Source: Nocardioides cynanchi
GTDB taxonomy: Bacteria > Actinomycetota > Actinomycetes > Propionibacteriales > Nocardioidaceae
DNA length: 64,000 bases
Reading direction: 5' to 3'
Assembly: GCF_008761635.1 (NCBI RefSeq)
Contig: NZ_CP044344.1
Coordinates: 806,001-870,000, forward strand
Shown: in pieces, positions 39,695 through 49,128 of the stretch
Position numbering within the stretch: the first letter of the stretch is position 1
Layout of the letters: each line of letters opens with the position of its first letter
The notes under the pieces: model-generated
What the model was told of the DNA's origin: nothing
The model's database searches: none
Seen by the model: only the letters and a program-made list of their open reading frames with translations
Made by a program: the position numbers and the translations under genes

Positions 39695-42148
39695 TCAGGC
39701 TCGGCGGGCTCGGTTCATCCGGGTCAGCGTGTCGGCGCCGATCAGCAGGGCCGCGCGCACCGTCGGGTCGCAGCCCGGCTCGGCCGCGACGCTCGTGGCC
39801 CGGGCCAGGAAGTCGTCGTCGGCCACCTGCGGGAACATGCCGTACATCAGCCCGAACACGGTGAGCATGCCGCCGCCGGCCAGGGCCGGGATCGCGTCGA
39901 GGAAGCGGTCGCCGTACGGCGCGAGCACGTCGTCCTGCTGCGGCTGCCAGAAGGCGCGGATCATGTTGCCCATCATCGGACCGCCGGGCACGTCGCGCTT
40001 GTCGAAGAGATGCACCCAGGCCTCGTCCTTGGCAGCGGTGTCGGGCTGCGCGGTGCGCACCGCCAGCGCCCGCATGGCGGCGTCGGGGTCGGGATCGCGC
40101 TGGAGCAGCGACTCGACCGCGTCGTCGTCGTAGCGACCCAGGGCGGCGCGGCGGGTGGCGACCCGCCAGGCCAGGTCGTTGTCGGACTCGGCGGCGGAGT
40201 CCAGGCGGCGGAAGTGCTCGTCGCTGGTGGCAGCCGCGGCCAGGGTCCGCAGCGCCGGGGTGGTGTGCTCGGGGTCGTCGGCCAGGCCGGCGGCCATCAC
40301 CGCGAGGTGCTCGAGCTGGACCGGGATGTCGCCGTTGGGGGTCCAGCGCTGGGCGACCTCGAGGGCGACGTTGAGGAAGGGCTCCACCAGGCTCGGGCTG
40401 CGCTCGCCGGCGAGGAGCCCCAGGACGCACGAGAACAGCTCCGGGCCCGGGAGCTCGCCGTCGTAGAGCATCTGGAAGCCGGTGACCACGGCCATCGCCC
40501 GGTCCACGGCCTCCGGCAGCTCGGCGGCGCGGTCGAGGAGCACCCGGACGGAGTCGGCGTCGGGGCGGACGGCGGCGAACGTCAGGTCGGCGGCGTTCAG
40601 CAGGTGGAGGTCCGCGGCCGGCAGCTGGACCTCGGTGGTGTCTCCGGCGGTCTCGACGGAGACGGTGTCCACCAGGGTCAGGCCGGTCTCGGAGACGGCG
40701 TAGCAGCCGACGTCGAGCCGGTGCGGCCGCGGCGCCCCGTCGTCGGGGGAGGTCGCCGTGATCGCGCCGTCGGTCAGGCGGAGGGTGTCGGTACCGGCCC
40801 GGTCGAGCCAGGCGACCGTCCAGTCGTCGAGGTCACGCCCGGCGGCGTCGCCGATCGAGCTCATCAGGTCGGCGAGCACGGTGTTGCCCCAGGCGTGCTC
40901 CCGGAAGTAGCCGCGCAGGCCCTCGACGAAGGCGTCCTCCCCGACGTACGCCATCAGCTGCTTGAGGACACTGGCTCCCTTGGTGTAGGTGATCGCGTCG
41001 AAGTTGGCCATCGCCTGGGCGACGTCGGGCACCTCGCCGCGGATCGGATGGGTGGCCGGCGACATGTCCTGCCGGTAGCCGGCCATCTTCCCGCCCGCGA
41101 GGAAGGTCGCCCACTCGTCGGTGAAGTCGTCGGTGCAGTTGACCGCGGCCCAGTTGGAGGCCCACGAGGCGAAGGCCTCGTTGAGCCAGAGGTCGTCCCA
41201 CCACTGCATGGTGACCAGGTCGCCGAACCACATGTGGGCCATCTCGTGCAGCAGGATCTGGGCGCGCACGGAGCGCTGACCGTAGGTCGGGGTGCTGCGG
41301 TAGAGCACGCTGTCGGTCCAGGTGACCGATCCCCAGTTCTCCATCGCGCCGCCCATGTTGGGCACGAACACCTGGTCGTAGCGCTCCTGGGCGAAGGGCT
41401 GGCCGAAGCGCTCACCGAAGAACGCCAGGCCGCGGTCGGTGAGGTCGAAGAGCTCCTCGGCGTCGCGCTCGAGGTACTGCTTGAGCGACTGCCGGGAGTA
41501 GAGGCCGAGGTCGTAGCCGCCCCTGCTCGAGCGGAGCTCGTGGAAAGGGCCGGCGTTGACGACCGTCACGTAGGTGGACAGGGGCGGGGTGTCGGCGAAG
41601 GTCCAGCGCCGACCGCCGCCCGCCGCGCCGTCGAGGTCGGTGACCGAGTCGGGGGCGGAGTTGCTCGTGACCGTCCAGGTCTCCGGCGCGTCGACGACGA
41701 TGCCGTGCGGTGCCTTGAGGTCGGGCTGGTCGAAGCAGGCCCAGGCGAAGCGCGCCATGTCGGGCTCGAACGTCGACCAGATGTAGACCAGCTTGTCGTT
41801 GGGGTCGACGGTCCGCAGGATCGCGTTGCCGCTGCTGGTGTCGTGCTGGGCGGAGCTGACCACGAGCACGTTGTCGGCGGCCAGATCGGGCAGCGGGATG
41901 CGGCCGCGCTCGGCCGTGGCGGGGTCGAGCTCGCGACCGTTGAGGGTCACCGACGACACGTGGCCGACGCAGTCCACGAACGTGCTGGCACCGGGGGTGC
42001 GGCAGGTGAACGAGATGGTGGACGTGGCCGCCCAGACCTCGCCCTCGAACAGTGCCCTCAGGTCGACCGCGACGTCGTACCTCTCCACGGAGACCAGCTC
42101 CGCACGCTCTCGGGCTTCCTCACGGGTCAGGCTCGCGACATCGCTCAT
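39695..42148 (-). CDS. pepN: Aminopeptidase N (M1 family)
   Basis: An 817-residue zinc aminopeptidase. GGAMENWGSVTW is the exopeptidase (GAMEN) motif and HEMAHMWFGDLVTMQWWDDLWLNE, written here in parts as HEMAH and LNEAF, supplies the zinc ligands and catalytic Glu. The C-terminal half is the ERAP1-like helical domain. It is cytoplasmic, with no signal peptide. The ATG at 42148 is preceded on the minus strand by -10 TACGGT (complement of 42155-42160), 6 nt away, a leaderless layout; longer upstream reading has no protein-like sequence. Confidence 0.95.
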   Translation of the reverse strand: MSDVASLTREEARERAELVSVERYDVAVDLRALFEGEVWAATSTISFTCRTPGASTFVDCVGHVSSVTLNGRELDPATAERGRIPLPDLAADNVLVVSSAQHDTSSGNAILRTVDPNDKLVYIWSTFEPDMARFAWACFDQPDLKAPHGIVVDAPETWTVTSNSAPDSVTDLDGAAGGGRRWTFADTPPLSTYVTVVNAGPFHELRSSRGGYDLGLYSRQSLKQYLERDAEELFDLTDRGLAFFGERFGQPFAQERYDQVFVPNMGGAMENWGSVTWTDSVLYRSTPTYGQRSVRAQILLHEMAHMWFGDLVTMQWWDDLWLNEAFASWASNWAAVNCTDDFTDEWATFLAGGKMAGYRQDMSPATHPIRGEVPDVAQAMANFDAITYTKGASVLKQLMAYVGEDAFVEGLRGYFREHAWGNTVLADLMSSIGDAAGRDLDDWTVAWLDRAGTDTLRLTDGAITATSPDDGAPRPHRLDVGCYAVSETGLTLVDTVSVETAGDTTEVQLPAADLHLLNAADLTFAAVRPDADSVRVLLDRAAELPEAVDRAMAVVTGFQMLYDGELPGPELFSCVLGLLAGERSPSLVEPFLNVALEVAQRWTPNGDIPVQLEHLAVMAAGLADDPEHTTPALRTLAAAATSDEHFRRLDSAAESDNDLAWRVATRRAALGRYDDDAVESLLQRDPDPDAAMRALAVRTAQPDTAAKDEAWVHLFDKRDVPGGPMMGNMIRAFWQPQQDDVLAPYGDRFLDAIPALAGGGMLTVFGLMYGMFPQVADDDFLARATSVAAEPGCDPTVRAALLIGADTLTRMNRARRA

Positions 42149-42253
42149 CGGCCCACCGTATCCCGACGCCTCGGGCTGCTGCGTCTCGATGAGGTCACGG
42201 TTCCTCCCCGTGTTGCGAAGGGTGCACCACCATGGTCCAAGGGGTGAATGTTC

Positions 42254-42303
42254 TTGACTCTGCGGCTCCGTGGCACGAGCCTGACCCCCAGGCCACTTGG
42301 CCT
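42254..42303 (+). promoter_or_regulatory. Promoter/operator region of the amino-acid ABC importer
   Basis: TTGACT at 42254-42259 is a fair -35, but only a weak -10 (GAGCCT, 42277-42282) lies 17 bp on. AGGCCACTTGGCCT at 42290-42303 is a perfect 14-bp dyad (6-bp arms, 2-bp centre) 29 bp before the start codon. It is a plausible repressor site; the regulator is unknown. Confidence 0.4.
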
Positions 42304-42331
42304 CGACGTCGGCGGAAGGACGCGTTTTCAC

Positions 42332-43219
42332 ATGCATTTCAAGCGCACTCTGGCTCTCACAGGCGCTCTCGCGCTCACCGCGGCCCTCGCGGCCTGCGGT
42401 TCGAGCAACTCCTCGGCACCGAGCGCCGGCACCGGCGCCAGCGGTGCCCCCAAGATCGGCGACTGCACGGTCACCGGTAAGCCCAACAGCATCTCGATCA
42501 CTCCCGTGAGTGCGGGGACGCTGACCGTGGAGACCACGCTCCCTGCCCCCGGCTGGTGGGACGGCACCACGCCGGACTCGATCAACGGCGGCTACGAGTA
42601 CTGCATGGCCGCGAACCTCGCCTACATGGCCGGCCTCACCTCGGTGACGGTCAAGAACGTGTCCTTCGACCAGCTCGTCGCCGGGCGCACCAACACCTTC
42701 GACCTGGCGCTGGCGGAGATCTCGATCACCCCCGAGCGCGCGAAGGTCGTCGACTTCTCCAAGCCCTACTACGACTCCAACATCGGCGTGATCGTCAAGA
42801 AGGGGGCGGACGTCACCGAGTCCAACATCACGACCAAGTCGTGTGCGGCGTACGCCGGGACCACCTCGGTGACCTTCCTCCAGGACCAGCTCAAGTGCGC
42901 GAGCACCAAGATCTACCCGAACTCTTCGACCCTGTACCAGAGCGTTCTCTCGGGACAGGCGGACGCTGCGTTCCTCGACACCGCGATCGTCCTGGGCGAG
43001 GCAAAGAAGACCGGGGGTCAGCTCGAGGTCGTGGGTCAGTACAGCACCGGTGAGAAGTACGGTGCGATCTACCCGCAGGGCTCGGCCAACGAAGACGCAC
43101 TCAACCAGGGGATCGCGACCATGCTGAGCGACGGCACCCTCGACGGCCTGTCGAAGCAGTGGCTCGGCCCCGCCTTCGGTGGCGACCCGTCCTCGGTACC
43201 CGTGTGGGCGATCCAGTAA
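42332..43219 (+). CDS. Polar amino-acid ABC transporter substrate-binding lipoprotein
   Basis: A 295-residue binding protein with a lipoprotein signal: basic MHFKR, a hydrophobic core and lipobox ALAAC with Cys22. The family-3 solute-binding domain follows: GGYEYCMAANLAYMAGLTSV, then FDLALAEISITPERAKVVDFSKPYYDSN (in parts) and GVIVKKGADV. Three further cysteines occur in the mature part. The substrate is probably a polar amino acid such as glutamine, glutamate or histidine. ATG 42332 has GGAAGGA (42314-42320) upstream and gives a proper signal peptide. First gene of the importer. Confidence 0.9.
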   Translation: MHFKRTLALTGALALTAALAACGSSNSSAPSAGTGASGAPKIGDCTVTGKPNSISITPVSAGTLTVETTLPAPGWWDGTTPDSINGGYEYCMAANLAYMAGLTSVTVKNVSFDQLVAGRTNTFDLALAEISITPERAKVVDFSKPYYDSNIGVIVKKGADVTESNITTKSCAAYAGTTSVTFLQDQLKCASTKIYPNSSTLYQSVLSGQADAAFLDTAIVLGEAKKTGGQLEVVGQYSTGEKYGAIYPQGSANEDALNQGIATMLSDGTLDGLSKQWLGPAFGGDPSSVPVWAIQ

Positions 43220-43229
43220 CGCCGCGCGG

Positions 43230-44324
43230 ATGAGCGCGACTTCCCTCGTCAGCGAGGAGCTCCAACCCACGCCCACGCCGGGCCGGCCGCGCCCGGTGGC
43301 CGGCTTGGCCGTGGCGGGTCTGGTCCTGTGCCTGGTCGGCGCCGCACTCATGGTGTTGGCGGCCACGAGGTTGCGCGACTACAACAGCGGCGGAATCGTC
43401 TCGACCGTTGTGGCCGCGGTGCTGGTGCTGCTCGCGCTGTACCCGTTGTGGCCGACCTTGCTCGCGTTCCGCAGGAGTGCCGCTCGTAGGTCCCTGTTGG
43501 CGAACGACGAGCTGGTGCCTGCTCGGAGGGCTGCTGCGGCCGGGCGGGAGGAGGCGCAGATCGCCTTGGGGTACTCGGCCGCTGCGATCATCGTGGCTGG
43601 TCTCCTGCTGATGTCGCTTGCCTACGGCGGGGGCGTCGCGCACACGTTCTTCCAGACGCATGCCTGGCGCGCCGCGTTCCCGAAGATGATCCATGCGTTC
43701 TGGACCAACGTCTGGGTCGCGTGCGTCGCCCAGGTGCTGGTGCTGGTCTTCGGGCTGCTGATCGCGATCATGCGGATGCTCCCCGGGCGGGCGGGCGCCC
43801 CGCTCCGTGCCATCGCGCTGGTCTACTGCGACGTCTTCCGCGCAATTCCCGCGATCGTGGTGATCCTGCTGGTCGTCTTCGGCACGCCGCTCGCCATCCC
43901 GGCCACCGCCAAGTGGCCCACCGTGTGGCTGGGGATCACGGCGCTGACCCTGACGTACTCGGCGTACGTGTCGGAGGTGTACCGCGCGGGACTCGCGTCG
44001 ATCCACCCCAGTCAGAGCGCGGCAGCTCGTTCCCTGGGTCTGAGCTACGTCCAGACCCTGCGCACCGTGCTCGTGCCGCAGGCGGTCAGGCGGGTCATCC
44101 CACCGCTTCTCAACGACTTCATCAGCCTGCAGAAGGACACGGCTCTGCTCGCGTTCGCCGGCATCCTGGACGTGGTGCTCGTCGCGCAGCTGTTCCAGTC
44201 CGACCTGTTCAACCTGTCGCCCATCACGTTGGCTGCCTTCTTCTTCATCCTGATCACGATCCCGCAGGCACGGTTCGTGGACTTCCTCATCGATCGAGAC
44301 GCGGCTCGCCGGGCGGGGAAGTAG
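43230..44324 (+). CDS. Amino-acid ABC transporter permease with N-terminal extension
   Basis: A 364-residue HisM/GlnP-type permease. The core (about 150-355) has the membrane segments MIHAFWTNVWVACVAQVLVL, FRAIPAIVVILLVVFGTPLA and the EAA loop SAAARSLGLSYVQTLRTVLVPQAVRRVIPPL (given in part). Residues 1-140 form an extra module with hydrophobic segments at about 22-44 and 52-70 and a linker ARRSLLANDELVPARR before a further helix, which standard permeases lack. It lies 10 nt after the binding-protein gene and 2 nt before the ATPase gene. Confidence 0.88.
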   Translation: MSATSLVSEELQPTPTPGRPRPVAGLAVAGLVLCLVGAALMVLAATRLRDYNSGGIVSTVVAAVLVLLALYPLWPTLLAFRRSAARRSLLANDELVPARRAAAAGREEAQIALGYSAAAIIVAGLLLMSLAYGGGVAHTFFQTHAWRAAFPKMIHAFWTNVWVACVAQVLVLVFGLLIAIMRMLPGRAGAPLRAIALVYCDVFRAIPAIVVILLVVFGTPLAIPATAKWPTVWLGITALTLTYSAYVSEVYRAGLASIHPSQSAAARSLGLSYVQTLRTVLVPQAVRRVIPPLLNDFISLQKDTALLAFAGILDVVLVAQLFQSDLFNLSPITLAAFFFILITIPQARFVDFLIDRDAARRAGK

Positions 44325-44326
44325 TC

Positions 44327-45070
44327 ATGTCCTTCCTGGAGATCGACGAGGTGCACAAGTCCTTCGGCCGCAACGAGGTGCTCAAGGGCGTCTCGCTGAA
44401 CGTCGAGCGGCACGAGGTGGTCTGCCTGATCGGCGCCTCGGGCTCCGGCAAGTCCACGCTGCTGCGCTGCGTGAACGCGCTGGAGGAGATCAGCTCCGGT
44501 GAGATCCGGATCGACGGCGACTGCGTGACGGGGGCCGGGGTCGACCTCAACGCCTTGCGTCGCGACGTGGGGATCGTGTTCCAGAGCTACAACCTGTTCC
44601 CGCACATGTCGGTGATCGACAACGTGATCCTTGCCCCCACGAAGGTGGGTGGCCTGTCCAAGGACGAGGCGCGCGAGCGGGGCATGAAGCTGCTCGAGTC
44701 GGTCGGGATGGCCGAGAAGGCACCGGCCTATCCCGACAGCCTGTCCGGTGGCCAGCAGCAGCGGGTCGCGATCGTGCGAGCCCTGGCGATGCAGCCGCGG
44801 GTCATGCTGCTGGACGAGATCACCGCCGCCCTCGACCCCGAGCTCGTCGGCGACGTGCTCGAGATCGTCCGTGAGCTCGCCCACGAGGGCCTGACGATGC
44901 TCCTGGCCACCCACGAGATGGGCTTCGCCAAGGAGGTCGCCAGCCAGGTGTGCTTCCTCGACGCCGGCCAGATCCTCGAGCACGGCTCGGCCGAGCAGAT
45001 CTTCGAGGATCCGCGCGAGGAACGCACCCAGCAGTTCCTCAGCAGGGTCGTGAAGTCGGGCCGGCTCTAG
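44327..45070 (+). CDS. Amino-acid ABC transporter ATP-binding protein
   Basis: A 247-residue GlnQ/HisP-type ATPase. Walker A is GASGSGKST (36-44), Q-loop FQSYNLFPHMSV, signature LSGGQQQRVAIVRAL and Walker B VMLLDEITAALDPE, followed by the H-loop ATHEMGFAKEV. The Walker B neighbourhood reads DEITAALDP rather than the commoner DEPTSALDP; the catalytic Glu is kept, so activity should be normal. It powers the importer formed with the two preceding genes. Confidence 0.93.
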   Translation: MSFLEIDEVHKSFGRNEVLKGVSLNVERHEVVCLIGASGSGKSTLLRCVNALEEISSGEIRIDGDCVTGAGVDLNALRRDVGIVFQSYNLFPHMSVIDNVILAPTKVGGLSKDEARERGMKLLESVGMAEKAPAYPDSLSGGQQQRVAIVRALAMQPRVMLLDEITAALDPELVGDVLEIVRELAHEGLTMLLATHEMGFAKEVASQVCFLDAGQILEHGSAEQIFEDPREERTQQFLSRVVKSGRL

Positions 45071-45078
45071 ACGCCCGC

Positions 45079-45090
45079 TAGCGTCGGGCC
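45079..45090 (+). promoter_or_regulatory. Leaderless -10 box of the Nudix gene
   Basis: TAGCGT at 45079-45084 stands 6 nt before ATG 45091, with no Shine-Dalgarno. Confidence 0.5.
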
Positions 45091-45684
45091 ATGAACTCGG
45101 AGCTGCGCGACCTGCCCGGACCGTGGCCGGTGACCGCGAGCCGTGACCTGTACCGCGGCGACTGGCTGATGGCGCTCCGCGCCGACGAGGTACGACGGCC
45201 GGGCGCCGAGGGCGAGAAGCCCTTCGAGCGCTGGGTCCTCGAGCACCCGGGTGCCGTGGTCGTGTTCGCCGTCGACGAGCAGGAGCGGGTGTGCTGCCTG
45301 CGGCAGTACCGCCACCCCGCCGGTGGACGGATGCTGGAGCTGCCCGCGGGGCTGCGGGACGCCGCGGGGGAGGACCCGCTCGAGACCGCGCGGCGGGAGC
45401 TCCGCGAGGAGGCCGAGCTCGAGGCAGGGGAGTGGCGACAGCTCTTCGACCTGTACCCCTCGGCCGGCATCACCAGCGAGCGCCAGCTCTGCTACCTCGC
45501 CCGCGAGCTGAGGCCCGCGAGCCGGGGCGACTTCGCTCTCGAGCACGAGGAGGCCGACATGGAGCAGCTCTGGGTGCCCGTGGACGACCTTGTCGACGCG
45601 GTCCTGGCCGGTCGGGTCAGCGAGTCACCGATCGCGGCGTGCGCGCTGGCGTACGTCGTCCTGCGGCATCGAGGAGAGCTGTGA
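45091..45684 (+). CDS. Nudix hydrolase, ADP-ribose pyrophosphatase-like
   Basis: A 197-residue Nudix enzyme. The box GLRDAAGEDPLETARRELREEAEL fits G-x5-E-x7-REL-x-EE with a final Ala-Glu where Gly usually stands. Upstream QYRHPAGGRMLELPAG is the segment typical of ADP-ribose pyrophosphatases (QYR...LELPAG), and YPSAGITSER gives the downstream SPG-like motif. The substrate is therefore probably ADP-ribose or a related sugar nucleotide. Its stop overlaps the dipeptidase start as GTGA. Confidence 0.88.
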   Translation: MNSELRDLPGPWPVTASRDLYRGDWLMALRADEVRRPGAEGEKPFERWVLEHPGAVVVFAVDEQERVCCLRQYRHPAGGRMLELPAGLRDAAGEDPLETARRELREEAELEAGEWRQLFDLYPSAGITSERQLCYLARELRPASRGDFALEHEEADMEQLWVPVDDLVDAVLAGRVSESPIAACALAYVVLRHRGEL

Positions 45685-46799
45685 GCGACCTGTCCGACGT
45701 GCTGTCCGGCCACCCTGTCATCGACGGGCACAACGACCTGCTGTGGGCGCTGCGTGACCTGAACGGCTACGACCTCGCGGCGTACGACGTGGGGGAGCGA
45801 CAGACGCAGACCCAGACCGACCTGCCGCGACTGCGGGACGGAGGGGTGGGTGCGCAGTTCTGGTCGGTGTTCGTGCCGACGCAGGAGGGCGAGCGATCGG
45901 TGACCTCCACGCTGGAGCAGATCGACGCGGCGTACGCCCTCGTCGCCCGCTATCCCGACCAGCTGGCCCTGGCCACCACGGCCGACGAGGTGGAGCAGGC
46001 CTGGGACGGTGACCGGATCGCCTGCCTGATGGGGGCCGAGGGGGGCCACCAGATCGCCGGCTCCCTGGCCGTGCTGCGGCTCTACCACCGGCTCGGGGTC
46101 CGCTACCTGACCCTGACCCACAACGACAACGTGCCGTGGGCCGACTCCGCGACCGACGAGCCGGTGCTCGGCGGCCTCAGCGACGAGGGTCGGGCCGTGG
46201 TCGCGGAGATGAACCGGATCGGGATGATCGTCGACCTCTCCCACGTCAGCGCCGACACCATGCGCGATGCCCTGGACACCACGACGGCCCCGGTGATCTT
46301 CAGCCACTCCTCGGCGTACGCCGTGTGCGACCACCCGCGCAACGTGCCCGACGACGTGCTGACCCGGCTCGCCGGCAACGGGGGCACCTGCCTGGTCACT
46401 TTCGTGCCGCGCTTCGTGAACCAGGCGGTCCGCGACTGGTCGCTGGAGGCCGAGCAACGTGCGGTCGCGGAGGGGGTCGACCCGCGCGACCTCCCGGCGC
46501 TGATGGCCGTGGAGCAGGCCTACCAGCTGGAGCGGCCGTGCCCGCCCGCGACGCTGGGCGACGTGGTTTCCCACCTCGACCACGTACGCGAGGTCGCGGG
46601 CATCGACCACATCGGTCTCGGGGGCGACTACGACGGCGTCGACTGGCTGCCCGAGGGTCTCGAGGACGTGTCGTCGTACCCCCGACTGCTGGCCGCCCTG
46701 CGTGAGAGCGGCTGGTCCGACGCCGACCTCGCCAGGCTCACCTGCCGCAACGTGCTGCGCACGATGCGGGACGTCGAGGACGTGGCACGGACGCTCTGA
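45681..46799 (+). CDS. M19 membrane-dipeptidase family protein
   Basis: A 372-residue zinc dipeptidase of the renal dipeptidase family. VIDGHNDLLWAL contains the metal ligands His17 and Asp19; the bridging Glu in MGAEGGHQI, His in DLSHVSADT and the second His in IFSHSSAYAV complete the site, with the Asp in GLGGDYDGVD near the end. There is no signal peptide, so it is probably cytoplasmic despite the family name. Members cleave dipeptides, including ones containing D-residues. It is translationally coupled to the Nudix gene. Confidence 0.92.
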   Translation: MSDLSDVLSGHPVIDGHNDLLWALRDLNGYDLAAYDVGERQTQTQTDLPRLRDGGVGAQFWSVFVPTQEGERSVTSTLEQIDAAYALVARYPDQLALATTADEVEQAWDGDRIACLMGAEGGHQIAGSLAVLRLYHRLGVRYLTLTHNDNVPWADSATDEPVLGGLSDEGRAVVAEMNRIGMIVDLSHVSADTMRDALDTTTAPVIFSHSSAYAVCDHPRNVPDDVLTRLAGNGGTCLVTFVPRFVNQAVRDWSLEAEQRAVAEGVDPRDLPALMAVEQAYQLERPCPPATLGDVVSHLDHVREVAGIDHIGLGGDYDGVDWLPEGLEDVSSYPRLLAALRESGWSDADLARLTCRNVLRTMRDVEDVARTL

Positions 46800-46887
46800 C
46801 GTCCCTCCAGGTCGTGGTCGGCGTCACATTGGATAGTGTCTGACCGGCTCCCAGCGAGGTGGGCCGGTGTCTGTGAGGAGTACGAAG

Positions 46888-48012
46888 GTGAAGGTCGGCG
46901 TCCCCAAGGAAGTCAAGAACCACGAATACCGCGTCGCGATCACGCCGATCGGCGTGCACGAGCTCTCGGCACACGGCCACGAAGTCTTCGTGGAGAAGAG
47001 CGCGGGCGTCGGCTCGCAGATCGACGACAGCGAGTTCGAGGCCGCCGGGGCGAAGATCCTCGACAGCGCGGACGAGGTCTGGGGCACCGCCGACATGGTG
47101 CTCAAGGTCAAGGAGCCGATCGCCGAGGAGTACCACCGGATGCGGGAGGGGCTCACCCTCTTCACCTACCTGCACCTGGCCGCCGACAAGCCCCTCACCG
47201 AGGAGCTGATCGCCCGCCAGGTGACCGGGATCGCCTACGAGACCGTGCAGCTGCCCTCGGGCGGGCTGCCGCTGCTCTACCCGATGTCGGAGGTGGCCGG
47301 CTGCCTGGCGCCCCAGGTCGGCGCCTACTCGCTGCTCAAGGCCCAGGGCGGACGCGGGGTGCTGATGGGCGGCGTCGGTGGCGTCGCCAACGCCAAGGTG
47401 GTGATCATCGGTGCCGGCGTCTCCGGCCAGAACGCCGCGAACATCGCCCTCGGCATGGGTGCCGACGTGACCCTGCTCGACACCGACCTCGACAAGCTGC
47501 GGATGTCGTTCTGGCGCTACAACAACCGCGTGCACGGTCTCGCGTCGTCCAGGCTGGCGATCGAGCAGCAGGTGCGCGAGGCCGACATGGTGATCGGGGC
47601 CGTGCTGATCCCCGGTGCCAAGGCGCCCAAGCTGGTCACCAACGACCTCGTCGCGCAGATGAAGCCCGGCTCGGTGCTGGTCGACATCGCCGTCGACCAG
47701 GGCGGCTGCTTCGAGGACACCCACCCCACCACGCACGCCGACCCCACCTTCGAGGTCCACAACTCGATCTTCTACTGCGTGGCCAACATGCCGGGTGCGG
47801 TGCCGAACACCTCGACCTACGCCCTGACCAACGCAACGCTGCCGTACGCCGTGTCCCTGGCCGACAAGGGCTGGGCGCAGGCCTGCCGCGACGACCACAG
47901 CCTGGCGCTCGGCCTGAACACGCACGCCGGCCGACTCACCAACGCCCCGGTGGGCGAGGCAGTGGGCATCGAGGCGGCCGACCTCGACGAGCTCCTGGCC
48001 GGAGTCGGCTGA
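46888..48012 (+). CDS. ald: Alanine dehydrogenase
   Basis: NAD-dependent interconversion of alanine and pyruvate. The 374-residue protein starting at GTG 46888 places the pyruvate-binding residues exactly as in the mycobacterial enzyme: Arg15 (EYRVAITP), Lys75 (LKVKEP) and His96 (YLHLAA). The nucleotide site is [15 protein letters not shown]. This numbering, plus GAGGAG at 46875-46880 7 nt upstream, decides the start over the earlier GTG at 46867. A -10-like TAGTGT lies at 46834-46839, giving a leader of about 45 nt. xerD follows after 2 nt. Confidence 0.96.
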   Translation: MKVGVPKEVKNHEYRVAITPIGVHELSAHGHEVFVEKSAGVGSQIDDSEFEAAGAKILDSADEVWGTADMVLKVKEPIAEEYHRMREGLTLFTYLHLAADKPLTEELIARQVTGIAYETVQLPSGGLPLLYPMSEVAGCLAPQVGAYSLLKAQGGRGVLMGGVGGVANAKVVIIGAGVSGQNAANIALGMGADVTLLDTDLDKLRMSFWRYNNRVHGLASSRLAIEQQVREADMVIGAVLIPGAKAPKLVTNDLVAQMKPGSVLVDIAVDQGGCFEDTHPTTHADPTFEVHNSIFYCVANMPGAVPNTSTYALTNATLPYAVSLADKGWAQACRDDHSLALGLNTHAGRLTNAPVGEAVGIEAADLDELLAGVG

Positions 48013-48014
48013 GC

Positions 48015-48944
48015 TTGGCTGACGTCGCAGGCGCGCTGCGGACCTATCTCGACCACCTCACGGTCGAGCGGGGCCTCGCGGCGAACACCCTGTCGTCGTA
48101 CCGACGCGACCTGCGCCGCTACCTCGGCTTCCTCGGCGGGGCCGGCATCGGTGACCTCGACGCGGTGACCGAGGCGGACGTGGCGGCGTTCCTGGTCCGC
48201 CTGCGCGAGGGCGACGCCGAGCACCCGCCCCTGTCGGCGACCTCGGCGGGGCGCACGGTCGTCGCGGTGCGCGGCTTCCACAAGTTCTGCGTCGCCGACG
48301 GCCTGGCCCGCGTCGACCCCGCGTCCGCCGTACGACCTCCGTCGCCGGCGCGGCGCCTGCCCAAGGCGCTGCCGCTGGCCGACATCGAGGCGATCCTCGA
48401 CGCCGCGGGTGCGGCCGGCACCACCCTCGCGCTCCGCGACCGGGCGCTGCTCGAGGTGCTCTACGGCACCGGCGCCCGGATCTCGGAGGCGGTCGGGCTC
48501 GACGTCGACGACCTGGACCGGGTCGACGGCACGGTGCTGCTGCGCGGCAAGGGCGGCAAGGAGCGCCTCGTGCCGGTCGGCTCCTACGCCCTCGAGGCGG
48601 TTGACGCCTACCTGACACGGTCCCGGCCCGAGCTCGCCTCGACCGGTTCGACGGCGCGGGCCGGGGCCCTGTTCCTCAACGCCCGCGGCGGCCGGCTCTC
48701 CCGCCAGTCGGCGTGGACGGTGCTGGTCAAGGCGGCCGACCGGGCCGGCGTCACCCGTGACGTCTCGCCGCACACCCTGCGTCACTCGTTCGCCACCCAC
48801 CTGCTCGAGGGAGGTGCCGACGTGCGCGTCGTGCAGGAGCTCCTGGGGCACGCGTCGGTGACCACGACGCAGATCTACACGCTGGTCACCGTCGACAACC
48901 TGCGCGAGGTCTTCGCCGCTGCGCACCCCCGCGCCCGCGCCTGA
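48015..48944 (+). CDS. xerD: Tyrosine recombinase XerD (TTG start)
   Basis: A 309-residue recombinase that resolves chromosome dimers at dif with XerC and FtsK. It has the SAM-like core-binding domain (1-110) and catalytic residues Arg155 (GTGARISE), Lys181 ([10 protein letters not shown]), His253 and Arg256 ([11 protein letters not shown]), His279 ([11 protein letters not shown]) and nucleophile Tyr288 (QIYTLV). The N-terminal [16 protein letters not shown] region has no ATG or GTG; TTG 48015 with GGAG at 48001-48004 is the likely start. It lies 2 nt after ald. A parA/scpA pair, often next to xerD in actinobacteria, is absent here. Confidence 0.95.
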   Translation: MADVAGALRTYLDHLTVERGLAANTLSSYRRDLRRYLGFLGGAGIGDLDAVTEADVAAFLVRLREGDAEHPPLSATSAGRTVVAVRGFHKFCVADGLARVDPASAVRPPSPARRLPKALPLADIEAILDAAGAAGTTLALRDRALLEVLYGTGARISEAVGLDVDDLDRVDGTVLLRGKGGKERLVPVGSYALEAVDAYLTRSRPELASTGSTARAGALFLNARGGRLSRQSAWTVLVKAADRAGVTRDVSPHTLRHSFATHLLEGGADVRVVQELLGHASVTTTQIYTLVTVDNLREVFAAAHPRARA

Positions 48945-49128
48945 CCCGGAGTGGCGCGGCGTCTAGTCAGTTCGGGCCATGGATAGTCCCCGTTCGGGCC
49001 ACTTCTTTGCCATTTTGCCTTCCCAAATCGCGCCTGGTGCCTATGGTGGCAAAGCCGGGGAATGGGGCCCGGCCATCACTGACGCAGGTCGGCGGTGCGG
49101 GTAGGACTCAAGCTTTCCTGGAGTACCG
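48945..49128. promoter_or_regulatory. Intergenic region upstream of the conservon, with repeats
   Basis: This 184-bp gap holds a direct repeat GTTCGGGCCA at 48970-48979 and 48992-49001 (22-bp pitch, two helical turns). It also holds a perfect 8-bp inverted repeat CTTTGCCA (49005-49012) / TGGCAAAG (49047-49054) around an AT-richer core. No clear sigma-70 promoter was found. The repeats are candidates for regulator binding upstream of cvnA or for an xerD terminator. Confidence 0.45.

Noticed and set aside
40010..42247. Plus-strand open frame of 745 codons
   Set aside because: It is antisense to pepN, whose zinc and GAMEN motifs are intact on the other strand.
42149..43366. N-terminal extension of pepN
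   Set aside because: The upstream reading runs antisense through the binding-protein gene; the leaderless -10 and homology place the start at 42148.
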